A stretch of 62,725 nt of DNA from Oscillospiraceae bacterium (GCA_021771715.1 JAETOO010000020.1:1-62725); one strand, 5' to 3'. Counted from the stretch's first letter, positions 33,485 to 42,451 are shown. Notes: generated by a model not told the origin, from the sequence alone. A program made the numbers and translations.

Positions 33485-34324
33485 ATGAAGGTGCCTGTAA
33501 ATAAGATCATTCCCTTCAGCGCGGTAGACGGTCCGGGGAACCGGACCGCCGTCTTTGTGCAGGGGTGTAATTTTAACTGCCGCTATTGTCACAACCCGGA
33601 GACGCGGAATCTGTGCAAAAATTGCGGCGAGTGTGTGGAAAAGTGTCCGAAGCACGCATTGTATGTGGAAAACGGAGAGGTTCGCTTCCGGCCGGAGCTC
33701 TGCTGCGGCTGTGATACGTGCATCAAGACGTGCCGCTTCGGCTGCAGCCCGCGTATCCAGTACCTGGATGCTGGGGAGGTGTTCGAGCGGATTAAAAAGC
33801 AGATGCCGTACATCCGCGGGATCACGGTGTCCGGCGGGGAATGTACGCTGTATCCCGACTTTCTCAGGGAGCTGTTTGTCCTGTGCAGGGAGGCCCATCT
33901 GGGAACGCTGCTTGACAGCAACGGAACACTGGACTTTGAGGCATATCCTGAGCTGCTTGACGTGACGGACGGCGTCATGCTGGATGTCAAGGCGTGGACG
34001 GACGAGGACCATCACACCGTGACGTCGGTGTCGAATGAGATGGTTCTGAAAAATATGCGCTATCTGGCTTCACAGGGGAAGCTCTTTGAGGTGCGGACGG
34101 TGATCGTGCCGGAGCTGTTTGACTGCAGAGGTACGGTGCGGGAGACAGCGACGCTCGCCGCGCAGTATCTCGACAAGGGAAATATCCGCTATAAGATCAT
34201 CAAGTACCGCCCGATGGGCGTGCGGGAGGAGTACGCGCATTACCGGGTGCCGGATCAGGCGTTTCTCGAGGAGCTGGCGGAGCTGGCACGGTCGTGCGGC
34301 ATGACGGACGTGCTGATCGTGTAA
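33485..34324 (+). CDS. yjjW: YjjW-family glycyl radical enzyme activase
   Basis: A 279-residue radical SAM protein. The CX3CX2C-type cluster site is near the N-terminus (GCNFNCRYCHNP). Two extra ferredoxin-like clusters follow (CKNCGECVEKCP and CCGCDTCIKTC), then the GGE-type SAM motif VSGGECTLYP. It generates the glycyl radical on YjjI. ATG 33485 lies behind GGGAGGAATCGGGGC, 34 nt after the yjjI stop, so the two form an operon. Confidence 0.92.
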   Translation: MKVPVNKIIPFSAVDGPGNRTAVFVQGCNFNCRYCHNPETRNLCKNCGECVEKCPKHALYVENGEVRFRPELCCGCDTCIKTCRFGCSPRIQYLDAGEVFERIKKQMPYIRGITVSGGECTLYPDFLRELFVLCREAHLGTLLDSNGTLDFEAYPELLDVTDGVMLDVKAWTDEDHHTVTSVSNEMVLKNMRYLASQGKLFEVRTVIVPELFDCRGTVRETATLAAQYLDKGNIRYKIIKYRPMGVREEYAHYRVPDQAFLEELAELARSCGMTDVLIV

Positions 34325-34493
34325 GAAGGTAGGTCTGAATCGGTTATCCTATAAGAAACGGAGTCCGTGTCGGCGATTGTATAAGGAGACGATTTCGAGA
34401 ATCGGTGATACGTTCGGGGCGGAACAGCCAGGCGGCGAGGCGGAACGGATAAAATAGGATAGGTCGATCATTCAGAGGGCTGAGGAAGAAGAG

Positions 34494-34604
34494 AAAACTG
34501 AGGGTGCTGCAAAGTTGCCGGCAGCTACAATGACTGGTATGCGGTCAAACGCATAGGTATCAGTCATTGTAGAACTGCTGCACTTTGCAACACCCTCAGT
34601 TTTT
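34494..34604. repeat. 110-nt near-perfect hairpin (MITE-like or bidirectional terminator)
   Basis: Left arm from 34494 and right arm ending at 34603 pair along almost their whole length: a 13-bp outer stem (AAAACTGAGGGTG/CACCCTCAGTTTT), a 9-bp TGCAAAGT-type stem, a 12-bp CTACAATGACTG/CAGTCATTGTAG stem and an inner TATGCG/CGCATA stem. T runs flank both sides. It lies between the convergent yjjW and regulator genes. The rest of this roughly 300-bp gap shows nothing. Confidence 0.8.
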
Positions 34605-34625
34605 ATATTTATAAAATCAGAAAAC

Positions 34626-36533
34626 TCACCGCAACAGCCCCGGATGCACCCGGTTGATGTAGGCCTCGAGGGAGGTCTTGTCGACGAGGGCCGGCACGAC
34701 GCCCTGGCGCTGGACGCAGAACGAGGCGGCGCAGGTCGCGATGCGGATCGCGTTTTCGATCGACACCCCTTCGATCAGGTAGGCGGCGAGCGCGGAGATA
34801 AAGGCGTCCGCGCCTCCGGTCGTGTCGACCGCGGTGACGTCGACGGCGGGGAAATGCTGTGCGTTCTCCAGCGTTTTCAGGTAACAGCCGTCATGGCCGA
34901 GCGTGATGATCACGGTTGGGATGCCGAGGTGGAACAGGTAGTCTGCCTGATCCTCGACCCGCGTCAGTCCGGGGCAGAGGGAGGCGGCGACTCTGCGGTT
35001 CGGCACCAGGATATCCGTGTGCTGGATCAGCGCCTCCGGCAGCTGCTTGAGGGCAGCGGGGTTCACGATGTTCTTGGCCCCGTAGCTGTGGCTGATCCTG
35101 GCAGCCGCGATGGTCGCCTCGAGCGGAACCTCCGTCGAGAGCAGGCAGTAGCCCGCGTTCTGGAAGAGGTGGCGTCTCTGGCGGATTCGCTCGCACGACA
35201 GATGGGCGTTGGCGCCGGGCAGGATCGTGATCGCACTCTCACCGTTCTCATCCGTGTAGATGTACGCCTTTCCGGTCTGCATCCCCATGTCGCGGAAGAC
35301 TCCCTGCGTCGAGAGCCTCTCGTTGCTCAGCGTGTGTATGACGTAGTTGGAGTCCATATCACTGCCGATGTTGGCGATCAGTGACACCTCGCAGTTAAAC
35401 CGGGCCGCGCCGATCGCCTGGTTGGCCCCCTTGCCTCCGAGCGTGACCGAGAAATCGAGGATCCGGGTCGTCTCGCCGGGCTGCGGTACGCCGTCGACGT
35501 TGAAGGTGTTGTCAATGTTGATACTTCCGACCACGACAATTTTTTTGGAGCGGAGGGACGGCGGGAGATCCACGCTGTCCGTCCGGTTGAACTGGCAGTC
35601 GGGGGTGAACAGATACCGGTCGGAGGAGGCCGGGTCGCAGGCGGTCTCACATGTCTCGATCAGAAGCTCGCAGATAAAATGGCCGAATTCGCCGTACGGA
35701 ATCTCGATGCCTGAGATGTGCGGGAAGGATTCGGCGCTTCCGATGTCATTTTTCAGGCTAACGAGAGAGAAATCCGAGGGGATCTTGTAGTGCAGGTGAT
35801 CGAGCTGCTCGTAGAGCGAGAGGGCGGCGGCATAGTGGCTGCTGACGATGCCCGTTGCCCGGTTGGCCATGAGCTGCGAGCAGCAGTCCTCATCGCTGAT
35901 GAAGCATTCGAGCTGCGGATCGTAGGGAATCTGGTTGTCGTACAGACATTTGCGGTAGCCCTCGAGCACCATCTCCGAGCGGTAATTGTTCCGCTTCATC
36001 AGACAGGCGATCCTGCTGTGGCGGAAGTCGATCAGTTTCTGGGTCAGGGCATAGCCCATGTGGGTGAAATCAATCTGGTAGGACGGCTGCAGCGGCGCGC
36101 GCCCGTGGTAAAAAACGGGGATGCCGCATTCCGTGAAGTAGTGCGTGAATTCTGCGCTTGCGGCGTCGACCGGTTCCCAGAGGACTCCGTCCACCTTCTT
36201 CTGGCAGATGGACGTGATGTGCTTCAGCTCCGTCTGCAGATCGTTCTGGCTGTCAAACACCAGCACTCCGTAGCCGTGTGACTGTGCGGTGCGGATGATG
36301 CCGCTGACCAGCTGGTTCGCTTTCCCGAGGGAGCGGCGCAGGACGGCAATCAGGAAGGTCTTTGCGTGCGAGGTGCTCTTGACCGCCCCGTAGGGAGTAT
36401 AGTTGTATTCCTTGACAATTTTCAAGACGCGCTCGCGGGTCTCGGGATGGATGCTCTGCGCTTTGTTGTTCATAATCTTCGACACCGTGGAGGTGGACAC
36501 CCCTGCGAGCTTTGCAATTTCGCTGATCGTCAT
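34626..36533 (-). CDS. LacI-type repressor fused to a ribokinase (PfkB) domain
   Basis: A 635-residue fusion. Residues 1-60 are a LacI HTH (TISEIAKLAGVSTSTVSKIMNN). Residues 60-325 form the periplasmic-binding-like sensor. Residues about 330-635 are a complete ribokinase fold with NID (VVGSINIDNT), GGKGANQ (LGGKGANQAIGAARF) and the C-terminal active site DTTGGADAF, where the usual GAGD anion-hole is rearranged to GGAD but the catalytic Asp is kept. It is divergent from the nucleoside/sugar operon, whose promoter carries LacI-type half-site palindromes. It probably senses ribose or a nucleoside product, perhaps coupled to phosphorylation. Confidence 0.92.
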   Translation of the reverse strand: MTISEIAKLAGVSTSTVSKIMNNKAQSIHPETRERVLKIVKEYNYTPYGAVKSTSHAKTFLIAVLRRSLGKANQLVSGIIRTAQSHGYGVLVFDSQNDLQTELKHITSICQKKVDGVLWEPVDAASAEFTHYFTECGIPVFYHGRAPLQPSYQIDFTHMGYALTQKLIDFRHSRIACLMKRNNYRSEMVLEGYRKCLYDNQIPYDPQLECFISDEDCCSQLMANRATGIVSSHYAAALSLYEQLDHLHYKIPSDFSLVSLKNDIGSAESFPHISGIEIPYGEFGHFICELLIETCETACDPASSDRYLFTPDCQFNRTDSVDLPPSLRSKKIVVVGSINIDNTFNVDGVPQPGETTRILDFSVTLGGKGANQAIGAARFNCEVSLIANIGSDMDSNYVIHTLSNERLSTQGVFRDMGMQTGKAYIYTDENGESAITILPGANAHLSCERIRQRRHLFQNAGYCLLSTEVPLEATIAAARISHSYGAKNIVNPAALKQLPEALIQHTDILVPNRRVAASLCPGLTRVEDQADYLFHLGIPTVIITLGHDGCYLKTLENAQHFPAVDVTAVDTTGGADAFISALAAYLIEGVSIENAIRIATCAASFCVQRQGVVPALVDKTSLEAYINRVHPGLLR

Positions 36534-36622
36534 AAATGATTTGCTCCTTTTCCCGATTTTCTATCAAAGTTCTGCTTTATCATGGATCCAGGGGACGGAT
36601 GTTCCGGCTCCTGTATTCCCCT

Positions 36623-36651
36623 ATTATGCCCTCACAGGCATTTTTTGTCAA
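36623..36651 (-). promoter_or_regulatory. Promoter of the LacI-ribokinase gene
   Basis: On the minus strand: TTGACA (36646-36651), 17-bp spacer, CATAAT (36623-36628). A near-consensus sigma-A promoter about 90 nt upstream of the start codon. Confidence 0.75.
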
Positions 36652-36680
36652 TCAAATGCGTGTTCGGGAACAATGTGCAT

Positions 36681-36696
36681 AAGAAAACGTTTTAAT
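36681..36696. promoter_or_regulatory. LacI-type operator O1 (upstream)
   Basis: AAGAAAACGTTTTAAT contains the CG-centred palindrome AAAACGTTTT typical of LacI/GalR operators. It lies between the divergent promoters, about 35 bp upstream of the operon -35. Confidence 0.65.
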
Positions 36697-36728
36697 AAAC
36701 TTTTTTTCAAACAAAATTGGAAAAAGTG

Positions 36729-36757
36729 TTGACAGAAATGGAAACAGGTTGTAATAT
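36729..36757 (+). promoter_or_regulatory. Promoter of the nucleoside/sugar operon
   Basis: TTGACA (36729-36734), 17-bp spacer, TAATAT (36752-36757). Flanked by LacI-type operators on both sides, so looping repression is possible. Confidence 0.8.
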
Positions 36758-36765
36758 AAATACAC

Positions 36766-36794
36766 AAGAAAACATTTTAAGAAAACAGTTTCCT
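36766..36794. promoter_or_regulatory. LacI-type operators O2/O3 at the transcription start
   Basis: AAGAAAACATTTTAAG (36766-36781) and the overlapping AAGAAAACAGTTTCCT (36779-36794) repeat the sequence of O1 with one to a few changes. They cover the predicted start of the operon transcript. Confidence 0.6.
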
Positions 36795-36977
36795 AAAATT
36801 ATTTACGGAACGGAAGGGTTGAGAACGTCCATTGATGACATACCGCGGGAAAAATGCCTTCCATCGGGCAACGAGTAGATATCTGCGTTTTGCATGGATG
36901 GTTGACCTTGCTGTGTGTCGGCGGCGCACGTGTCGCATCGGCTAAAGCGGGGCGCAGAGCTGCCGCGGGACATTTGA

Positions 36978-37112
36978 CCGGAAGCAGGTCAATAAAGGAT
37001 CCGGACAGGGACATTGATCCGGAAGCAGGTCAGCAAAGGATCCGGACAGGGGCATTGATCCGGAAGCAGGTCAGCAAAGGATCCGGGCAGGGACATTGAT
37101 CCGGAGCAGGCT
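36978..37112. repeat. 41-bp tandem repeat in the operon leader
   Basis: Units starting at 36978, 37019, 37060 and a partial at 37101, each CCGGAAGCAGGTC-x-x-xAAAGGATCCGG..., period exactly 41 bp. It lies in a roughly 440-nt untranslated leader between the operon promoter and the first gene. Apart from this array and the operators, the 36534-37205 gap shows no coding sequence. Confidence 0.87.
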
Positions 37113-37205
37113 CCGCAGAGACCAAAGAGGGATCGATGTCGGGCGGTTCCGGGAGCAGCCGGCAGGTGCGTGGAGGTTCTCATGCAGCGGGAAGAAAGGA
37201 GAATT

Positions 37206-38183
37206 ATGGACAGCGAAAAGGCAAAAAAGGAATGGGAGGCGGCGACGAGCGCCAGAGTGGAAGGGGCTCCTGTCGACCATGCGCGGCTGATCAGGAGACT
37301 GGAGAAGCCGCAGGGCAGAGTCGATGTCGTGCTCGACACAGACACCTACAATGAGATCGACGATCAGTACGCGCTCGCTTACCTGATCCGGTCGGATGAC
37401 AAGCTGAATCTGAAGGCGATCTATGCGGCGCCGTTCTTTAATGACAAGTCGAGCGGGCCGGCGGACGGCATGGAGAAGAGCTACCAGGAGATCATGAATG
37501 TGCTGACGCTGCTGGAGCGCGAGGACCTCAAGGAGATGGTCTACCGCGGATCGACGGAGTACATGCCCTCTGAGAGCGAGCCGGTCATCTCGGATGCGGC
37601 GAAGGATCTGGCAGAGCGCGCGATGCAGTACACGGAGGAGCATCCGCTGTACGTCATCGCGATCGGAGCGATCACAAACGTATCGTCCGCACTGGTGATG
37701 AAGCCGGAGATTAAGGACCGGATCGTCCTGATCTGGCTGGGCGGAAATGCCGTCAACTGGCCGCACAACAGGGAGTTCAACCTGTTTCAGGATGTGGCGG
37801 GCGCGAGAGTCGTGTTCGGCTGCGGCGTGCCGCTGGTACAGCTGCCGTGCATGGGCGTGGTGTCCGCGTTCACGACGAGCGGCCCGGAGCTGGAGCATCA
37901 CCTGCGCGGCAAGAACAAGCTGTGCGACTATCTGATCGACGTGACGACCGAGGAGGCGCGCGTCTGCTACGGCGGATCGACGTGGACGAGACCGATCTGG
38001 GATGTCACGGCGGTGGCGTGGCTGCTGGACGGAGACTTTGAGGAGGACTGCCTGATTCACAGCCCGATCCCGGAGTATGACGACCGCTATGCGTTTGACA
38101 ACAACCGTCACTTCATCAAGTATGTGTACCATATCAAGCGCGACAATCTGTTTGCAGATCTGTTCGAGAAGCTGAAAAAATAA
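37206..38183 (+). CDS. Nucleoside hydrolase-like protein
   Basis: A 325-residue protein of the inosine/uridine-preferring nucleoside hydrolase superfamily, which releases a base and ribose from a nucleoside. The Asp-rich calcium/ribose site is LDTDTYNEIDDQYAL; this variant (NEIDD instead of PGxDD) marks a divergent subgroup. Further family segments: AIGAITNVSSAL, LIWLGGN and the late WDVTAVAWL. ATG 37206 follows AAAGGAGAATT. It is the first gene of the operon. The true substrate is uncertain. Confidence 0.82.
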   Translation: MDSEKAKKEWEAATSARVEGAPVDHARLIRRLEKPQGRVDVVLDTDTYNEIDDQYALAYLIRSDDKLNLKAIYAAPFFNDKSSGPADGMEKSYQEIMNVLTLLEREDLKEMVYRGSTEYMPSESEPVISDAAKDLAERAMQYTEEHPLYVIAIGAITNVSSALVMKPEIKDRIVLIWLGGNAVNWPHNREFNLFQDVAGARVVFGCGVPLVQLPCMGVVSAFTTSGPELEHHLRGKNKLCDYLIDVTTEEARVCYGGSTWTRPIWDVTAVAWLLDGDFEEDCLIHSPIPEYDDRYAFDNNRHFIKYVYHIKRDNLFADLFEKLKK

Positions 38184-38267
38184 GAATGGTTTTACACCGC
38201 AGGTTCCGCAGCAGGGACAGCGGCTTGAGTAACACTACAACCCATCACAAGAAAAGGAGAGACAGAA

Positions 38268-39557
38268 ATGAAGTACAGAAAAATGGTAGCATTTGGTCTG
38301 ACGGCTGCTATGGTGGCTGGCATGACGATCACCGGCTCCGCTGAGGAGAAGGAGACAGTTACACTGAAATGGGTATCGCAGGGCGTCGGAGAGACCGGCT
38401 GGGAGGGTATCACCGTGCCGATTCTCGAGAAGTTCGAGGAGCAGACAGGCATCCATGTAGAGGCAGAGTTCTATGCATTCAACGATCTGTTCGAGGTTAT
38501 CGAGACGAAGTGCGCGTCCGGCAACGCAGATTTCGACGTAATGAGCGTGGACGTGACCTACGTGTCAAAGTACGGTTCCAGCGGGTACCTTGAGCCGCTC
38601 GACGGTTACTTCACCGACGAGGAGAAGGCGAAGTGGGACGACGCATCCTACACGGCTGGCGTATGGGATGGCACGATGTACGCGGCTCCGGAGAACACCT
38701 CCTGCCAGGAGCTCTTCTACAACAAGACGCTGCTCGACAAGGCAGGCATCACGCTCCCGGAGAATGGACCGGACAACCGTCTGACGTATGAGCAGGTGGC
38801 GGATCTGGCAAAGCAGGCGCAGGAAGCGCTCGATCCGGACGGCAGCCAGGGCATCATCGGCCTGGATTTCCAGCAGGTAAGCCGTATCTACCAGATGAAC
38901 ATGCTCGCGAACTCGATGGGCGGCGCGAACATCAGCGAGGACGGATACTCTCTGGACGGCGTGGTAAATACCGAGCCGTGGATCAAGGCGATGACCTGGT
39001 ATCAGGGACTGGTAAATGACGGTATCGCATCCAGAGGCTACGATGCAGATCAGCTTGGAGATTTGTTCTACTCCGGCAAGATGGTATTCATGGTAGGCGG
39101 TACCTGGACACCGTCGAACATGACGTGTGAGGATGAGGTCGGCTGCACGTACGCTCCGTGCTTTGAGGGCTACGAGGATCAGGTAGCGACCTCGACCGGC
39201 AGCTGGTATTTCGGTATCAACGCGCAGTCCGAGAACAAGGACGTAGCGGCTGAGTTCATCAAGTTCTTCACGCTCGGCGAGGGCAGCGATATGTGGCTTG
39301 AGATCAACGGCGACGTGCCGAGCCGTCTGGACAAGCAGAATGAGATCGCAGAGAACCCGGATGCGAACGATACGATGAAGATCGCAGCGTACGAGGCAGC
39401 GAACACCGCTTATCCGCGTGCCGTGACTCCGGTATTCGGCGAGTACTCGTCCGTTCTGGATCAGGCGTGGGAGGATGTGCGTAACGGCGCAGACGTTGAG
39501 GAGACTCTGAACTACGCAGTGGAGCAGTTTGACGCGGCAGTGGCAGCGAACAAATAA
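38268..39557 (+). CDS. ABC transporter sugar-binding protein lacking a lipobox
   Basis: A 429-residue family 1 extracellular solute-binding protein. The N-terminal signal peptide (MKYRKMVAFGLTAAMVAGMTITGSAEE) has no Cys at the cleavage site, so it would not be lipid-anchored; most Gram-positive binding proteins are lipoproteins. The mature part shows the normal pattern (YNKTLLDKAGI, FYSGKMVFMVGGTW). It is followed by two permeases. The cargo is probably a nucleoside or ribose-containing compound, by context. Confidence 0.88.
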   Translation: MKYRKMVAFGLTAAMVAGMTITGSAEEKETVTLKWVSQGVGETGWEGITVPILEKFEEQTGIHVEAEFYAFNDLFEVIETKCASGNADFDVMSVDVTYVSKYGSSGYLEPLDGYFTDEEKAKWDDASYTAGVWDGTMYAAPENTSCQELFYNKTLLDKAGITLPENGPDNRLTYEQVADLAKQAQEALDPDGSQGIIGLDFQQVSRIYQMNMLANSMGGANISEDGYSLDGVVNTEPWIKAMTWYQGLVNDGIASRGYDADQLGDLFYSGKMVFMVGGTWTPSNMTCEDEVGCTYAPCFEGYEDQVATSTGSWYFGINAQSENKDVAAEFIKFFTLGEGSDMWLEINGDVPSRLDKQNEIAENPDANDTMKIAAYEAANTAYPRAVTPVFGEYSSVLDQAWEDVRNGADVEETLNYAVEQFDAAVAANK

Positions 39558-39578
39558 AGAACAATAGCTGTGGAAACT

Positions 39579-39610
39579 GGGCGGCGGCGGGAAGTCGCCG
39601 CCCTTTCTTT
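39579..39610 (+). terminator. Terminator/attenuator after the binding-protein gene
   Basis: Stem GGGCGGCG (39579-39586) with CGCCGCCC (39596-39603), followed by TTTCTTT. It would limit permease transcript relative to the binding protein, a common arrangement. Confidence 0.75.
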
Positions 39611-39804
39611 GAAAAACGGGAAGATACCGTGTTATCGTTTGCGGCCGGAGATACCGCGGATTGCAGTGGATGGCCAGAGCCGGTGAGGTTGGTTCAGCAT
39701 GGGGAAAGGCAGAGGAGCGGCACTGGCAGGATTTCGGCAGCCGGAGGGGATTCGGAGGATGCTCTTCGACATAGGACGGGCGGGAAGAAAGGAGAAGTAC
39801 GAAT

Positions 39805-40662
39805 ATGGGCGGTATTCATATAAAGAACAGATGGCTTCCATACGTGATGATAGCCCCGACAGTCATTTTGATCTGTGTATTTAAGATTTATCCGATTATT
39901 GCAAGCGTCATACAGGCGTTTCTGTCAAAGGACGGGATTCCGACGTTTGACAACTATAAATTTCTGTTTGCGGACAAGACCTTCTGGAATTCTCTGAAGG
40001 TGACATTAAAGTTCAATATTATTATCATTCCGGTTCAGATTGTGATATCATTTATTATGGCGTTGCTCGTGAATGCGAAGGTAAAAGGAATTGAGGGCTT
40101 CCGCACGGCTCTCTACCTGCCGTTCTGTGTCTCCCTGACGGTGTCCACAGTCATCTGGCAGATGCTCCTGAATATAAATAACGGTGTTATGAACAGCTTC
40201 CTCAGCCTGTTCGGTGTGCGGCCGATCGGTTTCCTGATCGACAAAAAGTGGGCGCTGCTCTCGATCATCCTGATCTCCTCGTGGAGAGGCTGCGCGTACT
40301 GGATGATGTTTTTCCTGGCTGGTCTGAAGGGAATCGACCGGTCGGTCTATGAGTCGGCGAAGATGGACGGCTCGGGCTTTTTCAGCACGCTGTTCCGGAT
40401 CACGATTCCGCTTCTGAAGAACACGTCGCTCTTTGTGCTGGTGGCAAATACGACGGCGAACTTCCTTCTGTTCGCGCCGGTACAGATTGCGACCGAGGGC
40501 GGCCCGCAGGGCAGCACGGATCTTCTGATGTACGAGGCGTACAAGGCGGCATTTGTTTACTCGAACCGCCAGCGCCAGGCGTGTATCGTGACGATCCTTC
40601 TCGTGATTGTCATCGGAGTCTGTGTGATTCAGAACAAGTTTATGACGGAAAAGGAGGCGTAG
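39805..40662 (+). CDS. ABC sugar permease (MalF/UgpA-type)
   Basis: A 285-residue inner membrane protein with about six membrane helices (first: LPYVMIAPTVILICVFKIYPIIASV). The EAA loop for ATPase contact is visible as ESAKMDGSGFFSTLFRITIPLL. ATG 39805 follows AAAGGAGAAGTACGAAT. It pairs with the next permease. No ATPase is encoded in the operon, so a shared MsmK/UgpC-type ATPase elsewhere probably energises the transporter. Confidence 0.9.
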   Translation: MGGIHIKNRWLPYVMIAPTVILICVFKIYPIIASVIQAFLSKDGIPTFDNYKFLFADKTFWNSLKVTLKFNIIIIPVQIVISFIMALLVNAKVKGIEGFRTALYLPFCVSLTVSTVIWQMLLNINNGVMNSFLSLFGVRPIGFLIDKKWALLSIILISSWRGCAYWMMFFLAGLKGIDRSVYESAKMDGSGFFSTLFRITIPLLKNTSLFVLVANTTANFLLFAPVQIATEGGPQGSTDLLMYEAYKAAFVYSNRQRQACIVTILLVIVIGVCVIQNKFMTEKEA

Positions 40663-40665
40663 GAG

Positions 40666-41514
40666 ATGTCGAAAAAGCAGAAAAAAGCAATCGGAACGAT
40701 TTTGCTCTACCTTGTGTTGATCTTGTTTGTGTTTGTCGCGCTGTTCCCGATCCTCTTCTGTCTCTCCGCGTCGCTTCGGACGCAGGAGGATCTGTTCCAG
40801 AACATGCTGCCGTTTACCTTGCGCGCGCTGATTCCGACGAAGCTGACCTTTGAGAACTACGTGATCATCTTCACGCAGTACGAATTCTGGCGGCCCATTA
40901 TGAACACACTGATCGTGACGGGACTGACGATTTTCTTTGGTTGCCTGATCAACTCGATTGCAGGCTTCGCATTTACCTGCTTTGACTTCAAGGGCAAGAA
41001 GATTCTGTATGCGCTGGTGCTCGTTTCGTTCATGGTGCCGTTTGAGTCGATCGCGATCCCGCTGTACGATGTGGCGAGCAAGCTGAAGATGGTGGACACG
41101 TACGCGGGCATGATCGTCCCGGCGATTGCCGACGGACTCGTCGCGTTCCTGTTTATCCAGTTCTTCAAGGATATCCCGGTGGCTCTGATCGAGGCGGCGC
41201 GCGTGGACGGTGCGTCCTGGCCGAGAATTTTCGCGAGAATCATTATGCCGATCTCGGTTCCGGTCTTTGTGACGGCGGGGCTGATGATCTTCATGAACCA
41301 GTGGAATTCCTACATGTGGCCGTTGCTGGTGGCGCGGTCGAAGGAGATCCGCACGATTCAGATCGCAATCAGCGCATTCAGCGGCGAGCGTGCAATCAAG
41401 TGGACCTATATCTATGCCGGGTCCCTTGTCTCTGCAATTATACCAATCTGCCTGTTCCTTCCGTTCCAGAAGTACTTCGTGGAGGGAATTACCGCAGGCA
41501 GCGTGAAGGGGTGA
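40666..41514 (+). CDS. ABC sugar permease (MalG/UgpE-type)
   Basis: A 282-residue partner permease starting 3 nt after the first. The membrane helices begin with ILLYLVLILFVFVALFPILFCLSASL. The EAA loop is IEAARVDGASWPRIFARIIMPI. The C-terminal segment FLPFQKYFVEGITAGSVKG is the signature end of MalG-type permeases. It is co-transcribed with the ribokinase gene 4 nt downstream. Confidence 0.92.
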   Translation: MSKKQKKAIGTILLYLVLILFVFVALFPILFCLSASLRTQEDLFQNMLPFTLRALIPTKLTFENYVIIFTQYEFWRPIMNTLIVTGLTIFFGCLINSIAGFAFTCFDFKGKKILYALVLVSFMVPFESIAIPLYDVASKLKMVDTYAGMIVPAIADGLVAFLFIQFFKDIPVALIEAARVDGASWPRIFARIIMPISVPVFVTAGLMIFMNQWNSYMWPLLVARSKEIRTIQIAISAFSGERAIKWTYIYAGSLVSAIIPICLFLPFQKYFVEGITAGSVKG

Positions 41515-41518
41515 TACG

Positions 41519-42451
41519 ATGGAGAAAAAGAAGATTCTGGTGATTGGAAGCCTGAATATCGACATGGTAATCAATGTGGATCACACGCCGGTGACGGGCG
41601 AGACAATCCTGAGCGACCACATGGCGATGGTGCCGGGCGGCAAGGGGGCGAACCAGGCGTGCGCGGCGGGCTGTCTTGGGGCTGATGTCGTGATGCTCGG
41701 CGCGGTCGGCGAGGACGCGTACGCGGATATGCAGCGGGAGAGCCTCGGAAAGGCGGGCGTGGATGTGTCGTATCTTGTGAGGAAACAGGATGTGTCAACG
41801 GGGTTGGCGGTCGTGACCGTGAACCGCGACGGAGACAACAGCATTGTCGTGATCTCCGGCGCGAATATGGCGCTGACTCCGGCTGACATCGACGCGAACG
41901 AGTCGCTGATCCGGGAGTGTGAGCTCGTGATTCTGCAGCTTGAGATCCCGCTGGACACGGTCTGCTACGCCGCGAAGCGGGCGAAAGAGCTGGGCAAGAA
42001 GGTAGTCCTCGATCCGGCTCCGGTGCCGAACGACTTTCCGGAGGAGCTGTACCAGTACGTGGACATCATCAAGCCGAACGAGACGGAGCTCGCGCGGCTG
42101 ACCGGCATGGGAAGCGGCGATGCGGATATCGCCCCGGCGGCATCTCTGCTGCGCGGGCGCGGGGTGAAGAATGTGCTGGTGACGCTCGGCGAGAAGGGCG
42201 TGTATCTGGACTCGGAGGAGTGCGGCAGATGCATGATCCCGGCTCACAAGGTCCGTGCGGTCGACACGACGGCGGCCGGGGATTCGTTTACGGCAGCGCT
42301 GGCGATGATGCTGATGCAGGGAAAGGATATCCGGGAGGCGGCAGAATTTGCGAACTGCGTCTCGGCGATCGTCGTCACGAGAGAAGGTGCGCAGTCGTCG
42401 ATCCCGACGCTCGAGGAGGTCATAAAGTACCGCGAGGGACTTGCATCGTGA
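41519..42451 (+). CDS. rbsK: Ribokinase
   Basis: A 310-residue PfkB-family kinase phosphorylating ribose to ribose 5-phosphate. Motifs: VIGSLNIDMVINVD, VPGGKGANQACAAG near the N-terminus, and DTTAAGDSFTAAL at the active site. The usual GAGD is AAGD here, a common variant with the catalytic Asp kept. With the upstream nucleoside hydrolase it would take ribose into the pentose phosphate pathway. Its own family domain recurs fused to the operon's regulator. Confidence 0.9.
   Translation: MEKKKILVIGSLNIDMVINVDHTPVTGETILSDHMAMVPGGKGANQACAAGCLGADVVMLGAVGEDAYADMQRESLGKAGVDVSYLVRKQDVSTGLAVVTVNRDGDNSIVVISGANMALTPADIDANESLIRECELVILQLEIPLDTVCYAAKRAKELGKKVVLDPAPVPNDFPEELYQYVDIIKPNETELARLTGMGSGDADIAPAASLLRGRGVKNVLVTLGEKGVYLDSEECGRCMIPAHKVRAVDTTAAGDSFTAALAMMLMQGKDIREAAEFANCVSAIVVTREGAQSSIPTLEEVIKYREGLAS

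Noticed and set aside
31690-33510. 606-codon minus-strand frame opposite yjjI
   Set aside because: Shadow frame caused by high GC; the plus-strand protein is a clear glycyl radical enzyme.
36978-37112. Iteron-type origin or small gene in the 41-bp repeats
   Set aside because: No replication gene nearby, frames through it have no ribosome site, and similar minisatellites occur elsewhere in the host DNA.
40048-41574. 508-codon minus-strand frame opposite the permeases and rbsK
   Set aside because: Highly charged composition typical of antisense frames; the plus strand encodes well-defined transporter and kinase genes.
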